The notes under the pieces were generated by a model that made no database searches, was not told where the DNA came from, and worked only from the letters and a program-made list of their open reading frames with translations. This document shows positions 1 through 7,739 of a DNA stretch of 47,564 nt, piece by piece. Source of the stretch: an uncultured Prevotella sp. (lineage in GTDB: Bacteria; Bacteroidota; Bacteroidia; Bacteroidales; Bacteroidaceae); the NCBI GenBank assembly GCA_945875635.1, contig CAMCLD010000014.1, forward strand, positions 1-47,564. Reading direction: 5' to 3'. The number at the start of each line of letters is the position of its first letter. Position 1 is the stretch's first letter. The position numbers and the translations under genes are program-made.

Positions 1-99
<99 letters not shown>

Positions 100-172
100 C
101 GTTTAAGGGTGCGCCAAATCTGCGCCAGAATTTTTCAGGTAATTGAACAAACGTCTTTAATCCACCGATAAG

Positions 173-1360
173 ATGGCTCTAAAAGATGTTAAAAAAATGT
201 GCTCAAAATTTTGTAACGGCAAGAGTTCTGACATTGTGGGCTACACACCTCCCACTTTACATAAAGGTGTACGTTGGTTTGTAGATTTTACATCATTAGA
301 CCCAGCACGAGGTTTAATGCGTCGTAAGAGATACTATATCAAAGATAGTCTTAGCGTCTCTGAAAAGAAACGCAGAGCAAGCGAAATCATGGAGGTTCTT
401 ACAAAGCAGCTTGCTCAGGGATGGAATCCTTGGGTAACAGATGATGAGAGTCGTGGCTTTGTGTATTTTGACAACTGCCTTGAACGCTATCTTGACTATG
501 TTGACCGCATGGACAGAAAGAAAACGCGTCAAAGCTATCGTTCCAGAGTGAATATACTTCGTGAGTTTATTACATCGCAAGTTAATCCCATCAAGTATGC
601 CTATCAATTTGATATTGGCTTCTGTAATGACTTCATAGATTGGATTTATCTTGATCGTGAGAGTTCTCCACGAACAAGAAACAATTACAGAGGATGGCTT
701 TACGGCTTGGCGGAGTTCTTGATTGCTCGTAAGCACATCAACACTAATCCTGTGGAACATATCAAGGTGATGCCTGAACATGAGAAATATCGCAAGGACT
801 TGACACCAGAGATGCTGAATCAAATGTCAAACTATCTGTGCAGAAATGATAAGTCGTTCTTTCTTGCCTGTCTGATGCAGTATTATACGCTCATACGCCC
901 AGGCGAATTGAGTCACTTGAAGATTGGCGACATTTCTCTGAAGAAACAAACGGTGTTTGTATCGCATGAATTCAGCAAGAACCACAAGGATGCAGAAGTT
1001 GGCTTGAATAAAATCGTCATCAAACTTATGCTTGACTTGGAGGTGTTCAAGCAGCCGGATAGCTATTACCTGTTCGGCTCTGACTTCAAACCAAGCAAAG
1101 AGCGTATTGGTTCAGACCAATTCAACAAGCGTTGGAAAGTTATGCGTAAAGCTCTGAAATGGAATGACTGTTACCAGTTCTACAGTTTGAAGGACTCTGG
1201 CATCCGTGACTTGGCAAATGCGCAAGGAGTGGTAGTTGCACGTGACCAAGCTCGACATAGCGACATCACTACTACCAACAAGTATATCCAAAAGCATGGA
1301 GTACAGCAGGTAACACTTGGCTTTGAAGGAAATCTTATTTACGATGACGAGGTGGAGTAA
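173..1360 (+). CDS. Tyrosine recombinase / integrase
   Basis: A 395-residue site-specific recombinase, expected to integrate and excise the element. It has an N-terminal SAM-like core-binding region (about 95-200) and a C-terminal catalytic domain. Visible catalytic residues are R242 (IRPGEL), H362 (ARHSD) and nucleophile Y371 (NKYI). The usual HxxR motif reads Y337-S-L-K340, so the second Arg position is Lys, as in several Bacteroidetes integrases. It lies just inside the tRNA-Ser end and points away from it, the standard ICE layout. The start is the first ATG of the open frame. Length fits the family. The family call is secure; the exact subgroup is not. Confidence 0.95.
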   Translation: MALKDVKKMCSKFCNGKSSDIVGYTPPTLHKGVRWFVDFTSLDPARGLMRRKRYYIKDSLSVSEKKRRASEIMEVLTKQLAQGWNPWVTDDESRGFVYFDNCLERYLDYVDRMDRKKTRQSYRSRVNILREFITSQVNPIKYAYQFDIGFCNDFIDWIYLDRESSPRTRNNYRGWLYGLAEFLIARKHINTNPVEHIKVMPEHEKYRKDLTPEMLNQMSNYLCRNDKSFFLACLMQYYTLIRPGELSHLKIGDISLKKQTVFVSHEFSKNHKDAEVGLNKIVIKLMLDLEVFKQPDSYYLFGSDFKPSKERIGSDQFNKRWKVMRKALKWNDCYQFYSLKDSGIRDLANAQGVVVARDQARHSDITTTNKYIQKHGVQQVTLGFEGNLIYDDEVE

Positions 1361-1378
1361 ACTCACCTTGTTTATAAT

Positions 1379-1429
1379 GCAAATGGTAATCATCTATCAC
1401 CTTACAGGTCGTAGGCGATTACCATTTGC
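1379..1429 (+). terminator. Inverted repeat after the integrase, possible terminator
   Basis: A 13-bp perfect inverted repeat (1379-1391 and 1417-1429, GCAAATGGTAATC/GATTACCATTTGC) lies 18 bp after the integrase stop. The T-rich stretch is about 12 bp further on (1441-1452), so termination is plausible but not textbook. It could also be a protein-binding site. Confidence 0.45.
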
Positions 1430-1859
1430 GTATTAAATAGCCTTTTTCTTTTGTAGCGTTGTATCTCTCGGAGTCATATTCTCACAAATACAATGAGTGT
1501 CAACACTTTATACAAAGATACAACTTGTATACACAACGTATCTACGCTACATTTTATCCTTTATAAGCTTCCCACTCCACAGCGAAGTGTTACTGAGATG
1601 GTTGGCAAACAGACATCACAGCCCGATGGCAACAAGTTGCTATTAGGCTGCCATGACTGTTTGCCAAGGACCAAATACAAAGAAAGCAGCAATTCTAAAC
1701 ACAATCTATCAAGGCTTACGCTTAGAAGACTTGTATTTAGAATTGCCACTCACTTTGTTTGGACATTTGGTCTTGCCACTCGCAACGCTTCACAGTTCCC
1801 CACCCTTTATATAAAACTTCTTCAAGTTCCACGAAATAAAAGAGGTTCTTAAAGACTTA
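1430..1859. repeat. Non-coding region with several inverted repeats
   Basis: I see no convincing gene here; the short open frames have no recognisable protein features. Paired segments are 1452-1459/1544-1551 (TGTAGCGT/ACGCTACA), 1602-1612/1657-1667 (11-bp perfect, TTGGCAAACAG) with ATGGCA/TGCCAT nested inside at 1626-1631/1649-1654, and 1689-1704/1731-1746 (16 bp, one mismatch, starting GCAATTCTAAA). A short palindrome, ATACAA-C-TTGTAT, also lies near 1518-1531. They may be RNA structures, recombinase or excisionase binding sites, or remains of small mobile elements. Confidence 0.6.
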
Positions 1860-2089
1860 CCCACCCTGTAAAACAGACGGCAGCTATTCTGCTTGATGAA
1901 CAAAGCACCATTCTTGTCTGCAAACAGTCAAGAGAGGAGCATTGTTCCGCAGAACGTGTGACGAATTGAATTGTCAATCGGCAGAGCATCAAACGAAGAT
2001 CGATATGAACCGACCTTCATATTGCTGCTTTTTGATTGACAACACAATTCAAATGTCACACTGTAGCTGCCTCTGTTTTACACCCACCC
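1860..2089. mobile_element. MITE-like element with 19-20 bp terminal inverted repeats and 7-bp duplication
   Basis: The left terminal repeat 1867-1886 (TGTAAAACAGAcGGCAGCTA) matches the right one 2064-2082 in reverse complement, with one inserted base. The element (1867-2082, about 216 bp) is bounded on both sides by CCCACCC (1860-1866 and 2083-2089), which fits a 7-bp target-site duplication. Inside, 1957-1979 pairs with 2034-2060 and 2003-2009 pairs with 2016-2022, so the whole can fold as a branched hairpin. There is no transposase gene inside, so movement would need a transposase in trans. A structured RNA is the alternative reading. Confidence 0.55.
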
Positions 2090-2158
2090 TTGACATTGGA
2101 GATTGTTGGATAACCAACATTCCTATGTATGGGATATAAAGTAAGGGAAATGACTATT

Positions 2159-2761
2159 TTAGATTGATTTCTCCCTAACCTTGTTAGCGGTTCTCGACAT
2201 GGATGGATATTCCATCTCTATATCATATTGGTGCAATATCCTATATATGTTACTTTTTCCACGGTAGCCAGTCCTCTCCATGATTTCCTTTACACTATAG
2301 CCGGCTTTATACATGTTGATAACCAGCTTGTATCGTTTCAATTTTCTATCCTCGAAGCTGTAGGAATACAATTCTGCCTCCAAGTCATCATGCGAAGCCC
2401 TATCTCTTTTGCTGAAAACCTTGCATATCAAGTCTAATGTGTCCGCCGTTCTTCTCTCAGGAAACAACTTGTCATGCGTGTCCAGTTCATCTGAGAGGGA
2501 AATAATACGAATGTCCATCTTAGAACAATACTTGATGAAGAACATCATATCGTGGAAATTGTGAAACACATTGTCGAATGACGCAAACACCGCACTGTCT
2601 CCATTTGAAAGACTGTCAATGAACTTACACCACTCAATGCGTTTCTTGTCTTTGGTCTCTTCAATGTGAATATTGACACATCCATGACCTTTCATCAAAT
2701 TGATGATTTCTGTTGTATGCTCAAAGTATTGAGCCTTATTTATATAACCGATATAGTTCAT
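2159..2761 (-). CDS. Catalytically dead serine-recombinase-like protein with C-terminal HTH
   Basis: About 200 residues from the start MNYIGY. The N-terminal 120 residues follow the resolvase fold plan, but the catalytic Ser region reads YINKAQ and the usual RLDRxxRN helix reads SFDNVFHN, so the catalytic Ser and Arg residues are missing. A helix-turn-helix near the C-terminus (GYSVKEIMERTG) resembles resolvase DNA-binding domains. I prefer the ATG at 2761 over 2794 because a TAnnTTTG promoter box (2799-2792) overlaps the upstream ATG. The gene lies divergent from 2996, next to a palindromic operator region, so a DNA-binding regulator is more likely than a recombinase. Confidence 0.7.
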   Translation of the reverse strand: MNYIGYINKAQYFEHTTEIINLMKGHGCVNIHIEETKDKKRIEWCKFIDSLSNGDSAVFASFDNVFHNFHDMMFFIKYCSKMDIRIISLSDELDTHDKLFPERRTADTLDLICKVFSKRDRASHDDLEAELYSYSFEDRKLKRYKLVINMYKAGYSVKEIMERTGYRGKSNIYRILHQYDIEMEYPSMSRTANKVREKSI

Positions 2762-2791
2762 ATTATCCGTATTGCTAAGTAATATTGTCTG

Positions 2792-2799
2792 CAAAGATA
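2792..2799 (-). promoter_or_regulatory. Bacteroidetes -7 promoter box for the resolvase-like gene
   Basis: The minus strand reads TATCTTTG, matching TAnnTTTG. It lies about 30 nt upstream of the ATG at 2761 and overlaps the ATG at 2794, which argues for the downstream start. Confidence 0.6.
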
Positions 2800-2877
2800 A
2801 TCATAAACCACTGGATTTAGGTATGAATACCATACATATATGCTATATTACTGTGTTTTAAGACGTATTCTCTGTTT

Positions 2878-2926
2878 ATTGGTTCTATTTTTACCAAGAA
2901 TAGAACCAATGCTTAAAATATTGAGC
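2878..2926. promoter_or_regulatory. Twin operator: 12-bp inverted repeat plus CTCAAT-type palindrome
   Basis: ATTGGTTCTATT (2878-2889) and its exact reverse complement (2899-2910) are followed at once by GCTTAAAATATTGAGC (2911-2926), an imperfect palindrome. The same 12-bp arms recur at 45900-45933, again in a divergent promoter region and next to the same kind of palindrome. This is a strong sign of a shared regulator of the element. Confidence 0.75.
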
Positions 2927-2956
2927 AGAAAATTATTCTTTTCAGACTTTACTCCC

Positions 2957-2964
2957 TACCTTTG
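2957..2964 (+). promoter_or_regulatory. Bacteroidetes -7 box for the 2996 operon
   Basis: TACCTTTG matches TAnnTTTG and lies 31 nt before the ATG at 2996. I see no good -33 TTTG at the expected distance, so activation through the operators at 2878-2926 is possible. Confidence 0.6.
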
Positions 2965-2995
2965 TCATTAAAAACAAATAAAACATCAACACCAC

Positions 2996-4093
2996 ATGAA
3001 GAAAGACCATATTCAGTCTCCAATCCGCAGAGAAAACAGCCATATCATACATCATCTACAGCCGTTTGGTAATATCGTATTACCCTTATTTTCGGTATTA
3101 CTCATATTACTTGTATTTTCCAGTTGTTCATCATGCTCTGGTGGAGGGAAATACGACTTTCGAACACGCCAAGATGCCATAAACGAGTTTCACCAATACC
3201 TGTTGAAAGTCCGCTCTATTAGCCATTCCAACACCAAAGACTTCGGTGAGACCTTATGTGAATGGCATGAGATAAGCGACACTGTCTATAAATTTCTTGC
3301 CAAAGACTCAGTTTTCATCAAGCACCATAACGTGGCAAACGACTTTTTTCTTATCAGCGACTCCATAAGAACAGAAATGCTTCGCCTTACCGAAACATGG
3401 AAATACGGCTATGGGGATGTTCTCACGATAAAAGACATGACTTGTTCCTACAAAGAGGACAAAGAACTTCTTGATGCTGTTCACGAAGCAGAACCTTTCT
3501 TTAATGCTTTGGACAGCACAAGCATTAGTGTTTGTGATAAAAGTTCAATCTTGAAACGTTACAGATACTTCTTGAGCGAGACCAAGAGGTCTGGAATAAA
3601 CAACAAGAATGAGCTGCTAAAATTCATAAGCCAAGAAGATTTCTTGTTCCGTTCTTTTCTTGCACACCTATATGAAATGGACAACGAACCTCTGTCCGAC
3701 ATCACAAAAAACACGGAAACCATCTGCCGAAATATATTTCTGGCAGCAAAGGACGGGAAAATATCATCAAAAGATGTAGTCGTTTACATGTCTATGCGCA
3801 CTGTGAGGCGATTGTTACAGAACTCTGCTGAGTGTGTGGAAAACATTAACCGCCTTGAAATGAAAAACAAGGCACAAGGCAACGCCTATCTTTGGATGAT
3901 AATACAGCCTTTCATCAGTATTGACCAGTTTTCTCTTGCCACAATGACCGAGCAGGAACGAAAGAAGTTCAACTATGTCATCTCTCAACTTCCCAAATCA
4001 AGAAAGTTTGCAGAGACGTTTGACATCAACTTAAAGGCATTGAACTATCTGTTGCCACAGCAACTACTAAAAATATACGTCTCATCATTTTAA
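2996..4093 (+). CDS. Uncharacterised membrane-anchored or lipoprotein-like protein
   Basis: 365 residues. After a polar N-terminus of about 27 residues comes one hydrophobic segment (about 28-43) ending in SSCSSCSGGG, which resembles a lipoprotein box but lies further in than usual. The remainder is soluble, charged and mostly helical, with no family I recognise. It starts a run of five plus-strand genes leading to the relaxase, under the promoter at 2957. A role at the cell envelope during transfer is an inference from position only. Confidence 0.75.
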   Translation: MKKDHIQSPIRRENSHIIHHLQPFGNIVLPLFSVLLILLVFSSCSSCSGGGKYDFRTRQDAINEFHQYLLKVRSISHSNTKDFGETLCEWHEISDTVYKFLAKDSVFIKHHNVANDFFLISDSIRTEMLRLTETWKYGYGDVLTIKDMTCSYKEDKELLDAVHEAEPFFNALDSTSISVCDKSSILKRYRYFLSETKRSGINNKNELLKFISQEDFLFRSFLAHLYEMDNEPLSDITKNTETICRNIFLAAKDGKISSKDVVVYMSMRTVRRLLQNSAECVENINRLEMKNKAQGNAYLWMIIQPFISIDQFSLATMTEQERKKFNYVISQLPKSRKFAETFDINLKALNYLLPQQLLKIYVSSF

Positions 4094-4105
4094 CTCCTAC
4101 TAAGT

Positions 4106-4570
4106 ATGATAACAAAAGAAGTGAACAAGTTTATGGCTTTGGCACCGCTCATGTTGCCAAGGCTCATTGACAGTAAGAAATGTGCGGAACCTGACATAAC
4201 CGAAGACTCCGCAATACTTTATTTTTCTCTTGAAGAAAAGTTTCCCATTGGGTGTGTCATGGATATGCTTGACGATGATATGGACTTACTTTTACTATAT
4301 CATGGTACAAGTAAAGCAGCTCCCAATATACATCATTGTTGTTTCTTTGCCAGCCCCAAATTGGGACAAAGTATGTACAAGGTCAATATGGTGTCACAGC
4401 CTAACGGCTTTATTGATGGAATCTCCGTAACCATATACGATTCTATTGATGTTTGGGAGGACGAGCTTGAAAGTGATCTTATTTCACACGAGGCATCTTT
4501 TGACTTTATTGAAGCCATGACAGCAGCTAAACTCCTTTCTGTATTCTGCAAAATGAACTATGATGGCTGA
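4106..4570 (+). CDS. Hypothetical protein, acidic
   Basis: 154 residues, not recognised. It is acidic, with a DDDMDLL stretch near the middle, and has no signal peptide or membrane segment. It begins 12 bp after the preceding stop and its end overlaps the next start by 11 bp, which points to translational coupling within the 2996-5844 operon. Confidence 0.7.
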   Translation: MITKEVNKFMALAPLMLPRLIDSKKCAEPDITEDSAILYFSLEEKFPIGCVMDMLDDDMDLLLLYHGTSKAAPNIHHCCFFASPKLGQSMYKVNMVSQPNGFIDGISVTIYDSIDVWEDELESDLISHEASFDFIEAMTAAKLLSVFCKMNYDG

Positions 4571-4946
4571 ACTACTATATAAGATAGCCGACATTATCAA
4601 TGCCAACAGCAAGGTATATCGTGCTGTCGTTCCAGAAGCAAGGCATGACTATATGATGCACGAGAACGGAAAACTTGTGAAATCATCATGTCTTGTTCTT
4701 CGCATCATGTTATCTGGCAAAGTAAAGTACCATATATCCAGAACGGTCTGGAACATATATGAGTATGACATAGCCAAAATCATAAAGAAAATATGCAGAA
4801 GAGACGGCGCTTTTGCAGAACGCATTGCAAAATGTGAACCTACATTACACGATGTTGAACTGATTATTCGCAGAGCATCGTTTAAGTCTCTAAAGCTTAA
4901 AATTTCAAATTCTCCATTCTATCTGTATGTTGGAGATGACGTTTAG
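4560..4946 (+). CDS. Hypothetical protein
   Basis: 128 residues, basic, no membrane segment, not recognised. It overlaps the end of the preceding gene by 11 bp, so the two are probably co-translated and may form a pair. The N-terminus (LYKIADIINANSKVYRAVV) is helical and the rest is rich in Lys, Arg and Ile. Confidence 0.7.
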   Translation: MMAELLYKIADIINANSKVYRAVVPEARHDYMMHENGKLVKSSCLVLRIMLSGKVKYHISRTVWNIYEYDIAKIIKKICRRDGAFAERIAKCEPTLHDVELIIRRASFKSLKLKISNSPFYLYVGDDV

Positions 4947-4990
4947 ATATTTCCAAGTAATACGGTATTACTCATATTATTCAAATAAAA

Positions 4991-5485
4991 ATGACGTACT
5001 TAAAGATTGCAATATTCTTAGCATTTTCTCTGTTTTTGTTCTTGTTTCCAGCAAGGCTATACACTAACAGAAAATTCAGAAGAGCATGGCTCGGTATGGC
5101 TTACTCAGAAAACTTCAGGTTGTTCACGGCACGAATGCTGTGTCTTGCACTTATCTTGTTTCACCTGGTGTATTACGCTTTGTTCCCCTTGGAGAAATGC
5201 ATCATGCTTTCATCAATCTATGTATTCTTCTCGCTTGCTTCTAAGAAGAACATGATACTGCTTCAGACAATAAGAAAGTCACGCATGATTGTTATGGCTC
5301 TTGCCTTCACTACCATTGTACTTTCGTTTATTCCACATCTGCTTTCGGTGGCAGTAACATTAGCGTTTATTCTTGAAGCTGCTTGTTGTTTTCCTTCCAA
5401 AGTAAAACATCGTAAAGGTAAAACTCAAAAAGCCCATGCGGAACCTACCGATACAGAACAAATGAAAATGTTGCCTCATTCTTAA
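4991..5485 (+). CDS. Small multi-pass membrane protein
   Basis: 164 residues with about four hydrophobic segments (near 4-20, 46-67, 72-88 and 96-128) and a polar Lys/Glu-rich tail (136-164) that is probably cytoplasmic. No family recognised. It sits between the hypothetical pair and the winged-helix gene, in the same direction. The 44-bp gap before it contains a 17-bp sequence (4963-4979) also found inside the 2996 gene. Confidence 0.7.
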   Translation: MTYLKIAIFLAFSLFLFLFPARLYTNRKFRRAWLGMAYSENFRLFTARMLCLALILFHLVYYALFPLEKCIMLSSIYVFFSLASKKNMILLQTIRKSRMIVMALAFTTIVLSFIPHLLSVAVTLAFILEAACCFPSKVKHRKGKTQKAHAEPTDTEQMKMLPHS

Positions 5486-5496
5486 AAACTGCATTT

Positions 5497-5844
5497 ATGG
5501 AAAAGAATACCCATTCGCTTAATTGGCTTGCTCTTGGTGCTGAATTGATAGACTGCCTGAGATCAAAAGGCAATCATCGTCTTACACGATACGACGCCTT
5601 CGTCTGGATGATTGAACATATACAAAAAGGTGTTGCCGTTAGAGATGCTGATGGTATTGTCGTAAACACGGCACCTTATTCCGCTTCTTACAAACGCCTT
5701 GCGGAAGATTGGAATTGGGAGCGTCATACCGTTCAATCATTTATCGAAGAACTTACGGCTTTGTCGGTCATCACTTCTAAACGACAGGGAAATGTTTATG
5801 TCTTTTTCATCGGCAAAAAGTCTTACCAACAGCTTGTCTTATGA
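5497..5844 (+). CDS. Small winged-helix-like DNA-binding protein
   Basis: 115 residues. The pattern of helices followed by YKRLAEDWNWERHTVQSFIEELTALSVI and a short beta hairpin at the end looks like a winged helix, of the kind seen in replication initiators and MarR-like regulators. It begins 11 bp after the preceding stop and ends just before the putative oriT, so it may be a mobilisation accessory protein or a regulator of the relaxase. The fold call is tentative. Confidence 0.65.
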   Translation: MEKNTHSLNWLALGAELIDCLRSKGNHRLTRYDAFVWMIEHIQKGVAVRDADGIVVNTAPYSASYKRLAEDWNWERHTVQSFIEELTALSVITSKRQGNVYVFFIGKKSYQQLVL

Positions 5845-5944
5845 CTTCACATTCCCTATCATTTCACCTCAGAACGATAGCAATGCAACAATCAAATGCG
5901 TTCTTCAAAATCTCTGCGAGCTTGCTTGCTGCAATTCAAAAACG

Positions 5945-6042
5945 ACTTGCGCCAACGACTCGTTAAGCAACGATTTTTCAAATCGGTAAGCCTAATTACC
6001 GGTTTTGAAAAAACCGTATTAGGCTGCCACTCCAAAAGGAGT
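5945..6042. other. Candidate origin of transfer (oriT), hairpin cluster
   Basis: Four inverted repeats lie side by side in the 269-bp gap before the relaxase: AACGA-C-TCGTT (5954-5964), CGATTT-TTC-AAATCG (5971-5985), a two-step stem 5990-5996/6018-6024 with 6000-6006/6010-6016 (GCCTAAT..CGGTTTT-GAA-AAAACCG..ATTAGGC), and ACTCC-AAAA-GGAGT (6029-6042). MobV relaxases normally act at an oriT with inverted repeats just upstream of their own gene. The nick position cannot be read from the sequence. Confidence 0.55.
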
Positions 6043-6113
6043 TCCTCGGCTGTGTGCCTTCGGGGAGCAAGCTCTGGCAGGGTAATGGTACTTGAAACTT
6101 AAAAACAAAGAAT

Positions 6114-7565
6114 ATGGCAGGAAAAAAACAGGTCATGGATATGCGCTCTACGACCAGTGGTGTAAGTTCGCAGGAGAGTGACGAACAACAACGAAACTGG
6201 ACAAAACAGCATTGGGAGAAGAAAGCCAAAGACAGTCTTTCCAACTATGACCCGACACGTGCGAAACTCAACTTTGAAGTCGTAAAGGGTGGTATCATTC
6301 AACCGATAGACACCTCAAAGACAATAGCGGAAAAGATGGCGGAGAACTTGGCTGCAAGGGGTATCAAAGATCCAAACGCACGTCCCAACGCTGTGATGAA
6401 AAGACGGACTGTTGCCCAGTTTATCTTTGGAGGCAATCGTGAGCGTATGCACGAACTTGCTTTTGGCAACCAAACAGTGGACTTGACAAAGGGGGCTGAT
6501 AACTCTTCAATCGTCCGCTGTAAAGACATAGAAGAATGGGCAAAGGATGTATACTCATTCATGGCAAAGCGATTTGGCGAGAACAACATCATCAGCTTCT
6601 ATGTCCACCTTGACGAGAAAAATCCACATTGTCATTGTACGTTGGTACCAGTAGATCCCGTGAAGAATCGCATTTCATGGAAAAGTGTATTTGGTGATGG
6701 CAGAGAAGCAGAGTCTGCTAATATGACCAAGCTTCATAGTGAATTGCAGGAGGCTGTAAGTGAGAAATGGGGGTTGGAACGTGGTAGCAATATGGAAGAA
6801 ACAAGGGCAAGGCATCGTTCCACAGAGGAATACAAACGTGAACTTGTGTCAGAAGTATGTAATCTCCAGTCTACGAGGGAAGACTTGTTGAAGCAAATTC
6901 ACCGTGCAGAAATCAAACTGAAAGGTATCTCTACCATGATAGCCAATCTGCAAGCCCGGAAAGATGATATACAAACGCAGATTGACCAAATAGCCCAGCA
7001 GCTTGGTCAATCCGGTACTGACAATGATGAATTGGCTAACAAGATTGCTCTTTTACGCAAGGAGATGGAAGGTATAGACGAGAAGTTGGCAGTACGATAC
7101 AAGATGCTTGACGATGCCAATGATACTATCAACGAAGCGAAAGCCAGACTTGCGGAAATGAGGGAAGAACATCGTGAAATGCTTAAAAGTCTTGGTGAGG
7201 ACAATGATTTGAAAGCTACGGCAATTCAGAAAAACATCCTTTGGACTTACAACAAGATGCTGACAAATTCCATAGAGCCACTTATCCCTTCTTTATCAGA
7301 CCGTCAACAAGAAATCCTTGACGAGTCGGGATATAATGACCTTACAACAAACACCGACAACGTAATCAACTGTGCCATGCTCTTGGTTCTCGGCTATATC
7401 CGTGAGGCAACTACTTATGCCCAATCTTGTGGCGGAGGCAGCTCACCTGGTACTGGTTGGGGACGTGACAAGGATGAAGATGATGAACATTGGTGGCGGC
7501 GCTGCATTGCTCAATCGGCTGCAATGATGCGTCCAGCAATGCACAAGCGAAAGCGAGGACGGTAA
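6114..7565 (+). CDS. MobV-family relaxase (Mob/Pre)
   Basis: 483 residues. The N-terminal relaxase domain carries the MobV metal and catalytic motif H165-x-D-E-K-N-P-H172-C-H174, plus a YDPTRAKLNFEV segment (45-56) near the N-terminus. A long coiled coil follows (about 225-350), then a helical and Gly-rich C-terminus ending KRKRGR. It would nick one strand at oriT and pilot it to the recipient through a coupling protein. The putative oriT lies directly upstream. The basic C-terminal tail resembles the tails of other cargo-type proteins in this window. Confidence 0.92.
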   Translation: MAGKKQVMDMRSTTSGVSSQESDEQQRNWTKQHWEKKAKDSLSNYDPTRAKLNFEVVKGGIIQPIDTSKTIAEKMAENLAARGIKDPNARPNAVMKRRTVAQFIFGGNRERMHELAFGNQTVDLTKGADNSSIVRCKDIEEWAKDVYSFMAKRFGENNIISFYVHLDEKNPHCHCTLVPVDPVKNRISWKSVFGDGREAESANMTKLHSELQEAVSEKWGLERGSNMEETRARHRSTEEYKRELVSEVCNLQSTREDLLKQIHRAEIKLKGISTMIANLQARKDDIQTQIDQIAQQLGQSGTDNDELANKIALLRKEMEGIDEKLAVRYKMLDDANDTINEAKARLAEMREEHREMLKSLGEDNDLKATAIQKNILWTYNKMLTNSIEPLIPSLSDRQQEILDESGYNDLTTNTDNVINCAMLLVLGYIREATTYAQSCGGGSSPGTGWGRDKDEDDEHWWRRCIAQSAAMMRPAMHKRKRGR

Positions 7566-7575
7566 TACGGGTAAG

Positions 7576-7622
7576 GTGGGTAATATGAGTAATTCTCATC
7601 TTACCCACGAATTATCTTTTTT
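7576..7622 (+). terminator. Rho-independent terminator after the relaxase
   Basis: GTGGGTAATATGAG (7576-7589) pairs with CTCATCTTACCCAC (7595-7608) with one mismatch, followed by ATTATC and six T (7617-7622). It ends the plus-strand mobilisation operon before the converging BREX operon. Confidence 0.75.
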
Positions 7623-7739
7623 GCCGTTTCAACAACCTTTTGTATTTCTCAGCATCTTTCTCATGGAAGCAACATACAGATGCAATGCTCCGTAAGGAAG
7701 TCAGATGTTTGCAGCTTATTCATAACCGGTCGAATCTGG

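Noticed and set aside
1493..2139. Open frames of 119, 62 and 65 codons in the region after the integrase
   Set aside because: They run through inverted repeats and the MITE-like element, have odd composition and no plausible start context.
1641..6028. 13-bp match TATTAGGCTGCCA at 1641-1653 and 6017-6029 as evidence of a second oriT
   Set aside because: Some 13-bp repeats are expected by chance in 47 kb, and the flanking structures do not match.
7586..7684. 32-codon frame starting inside the terminator after the relaxase
   Set aside because: Its start lies within the stem of a good terminator, and it has no recognisable protein features.
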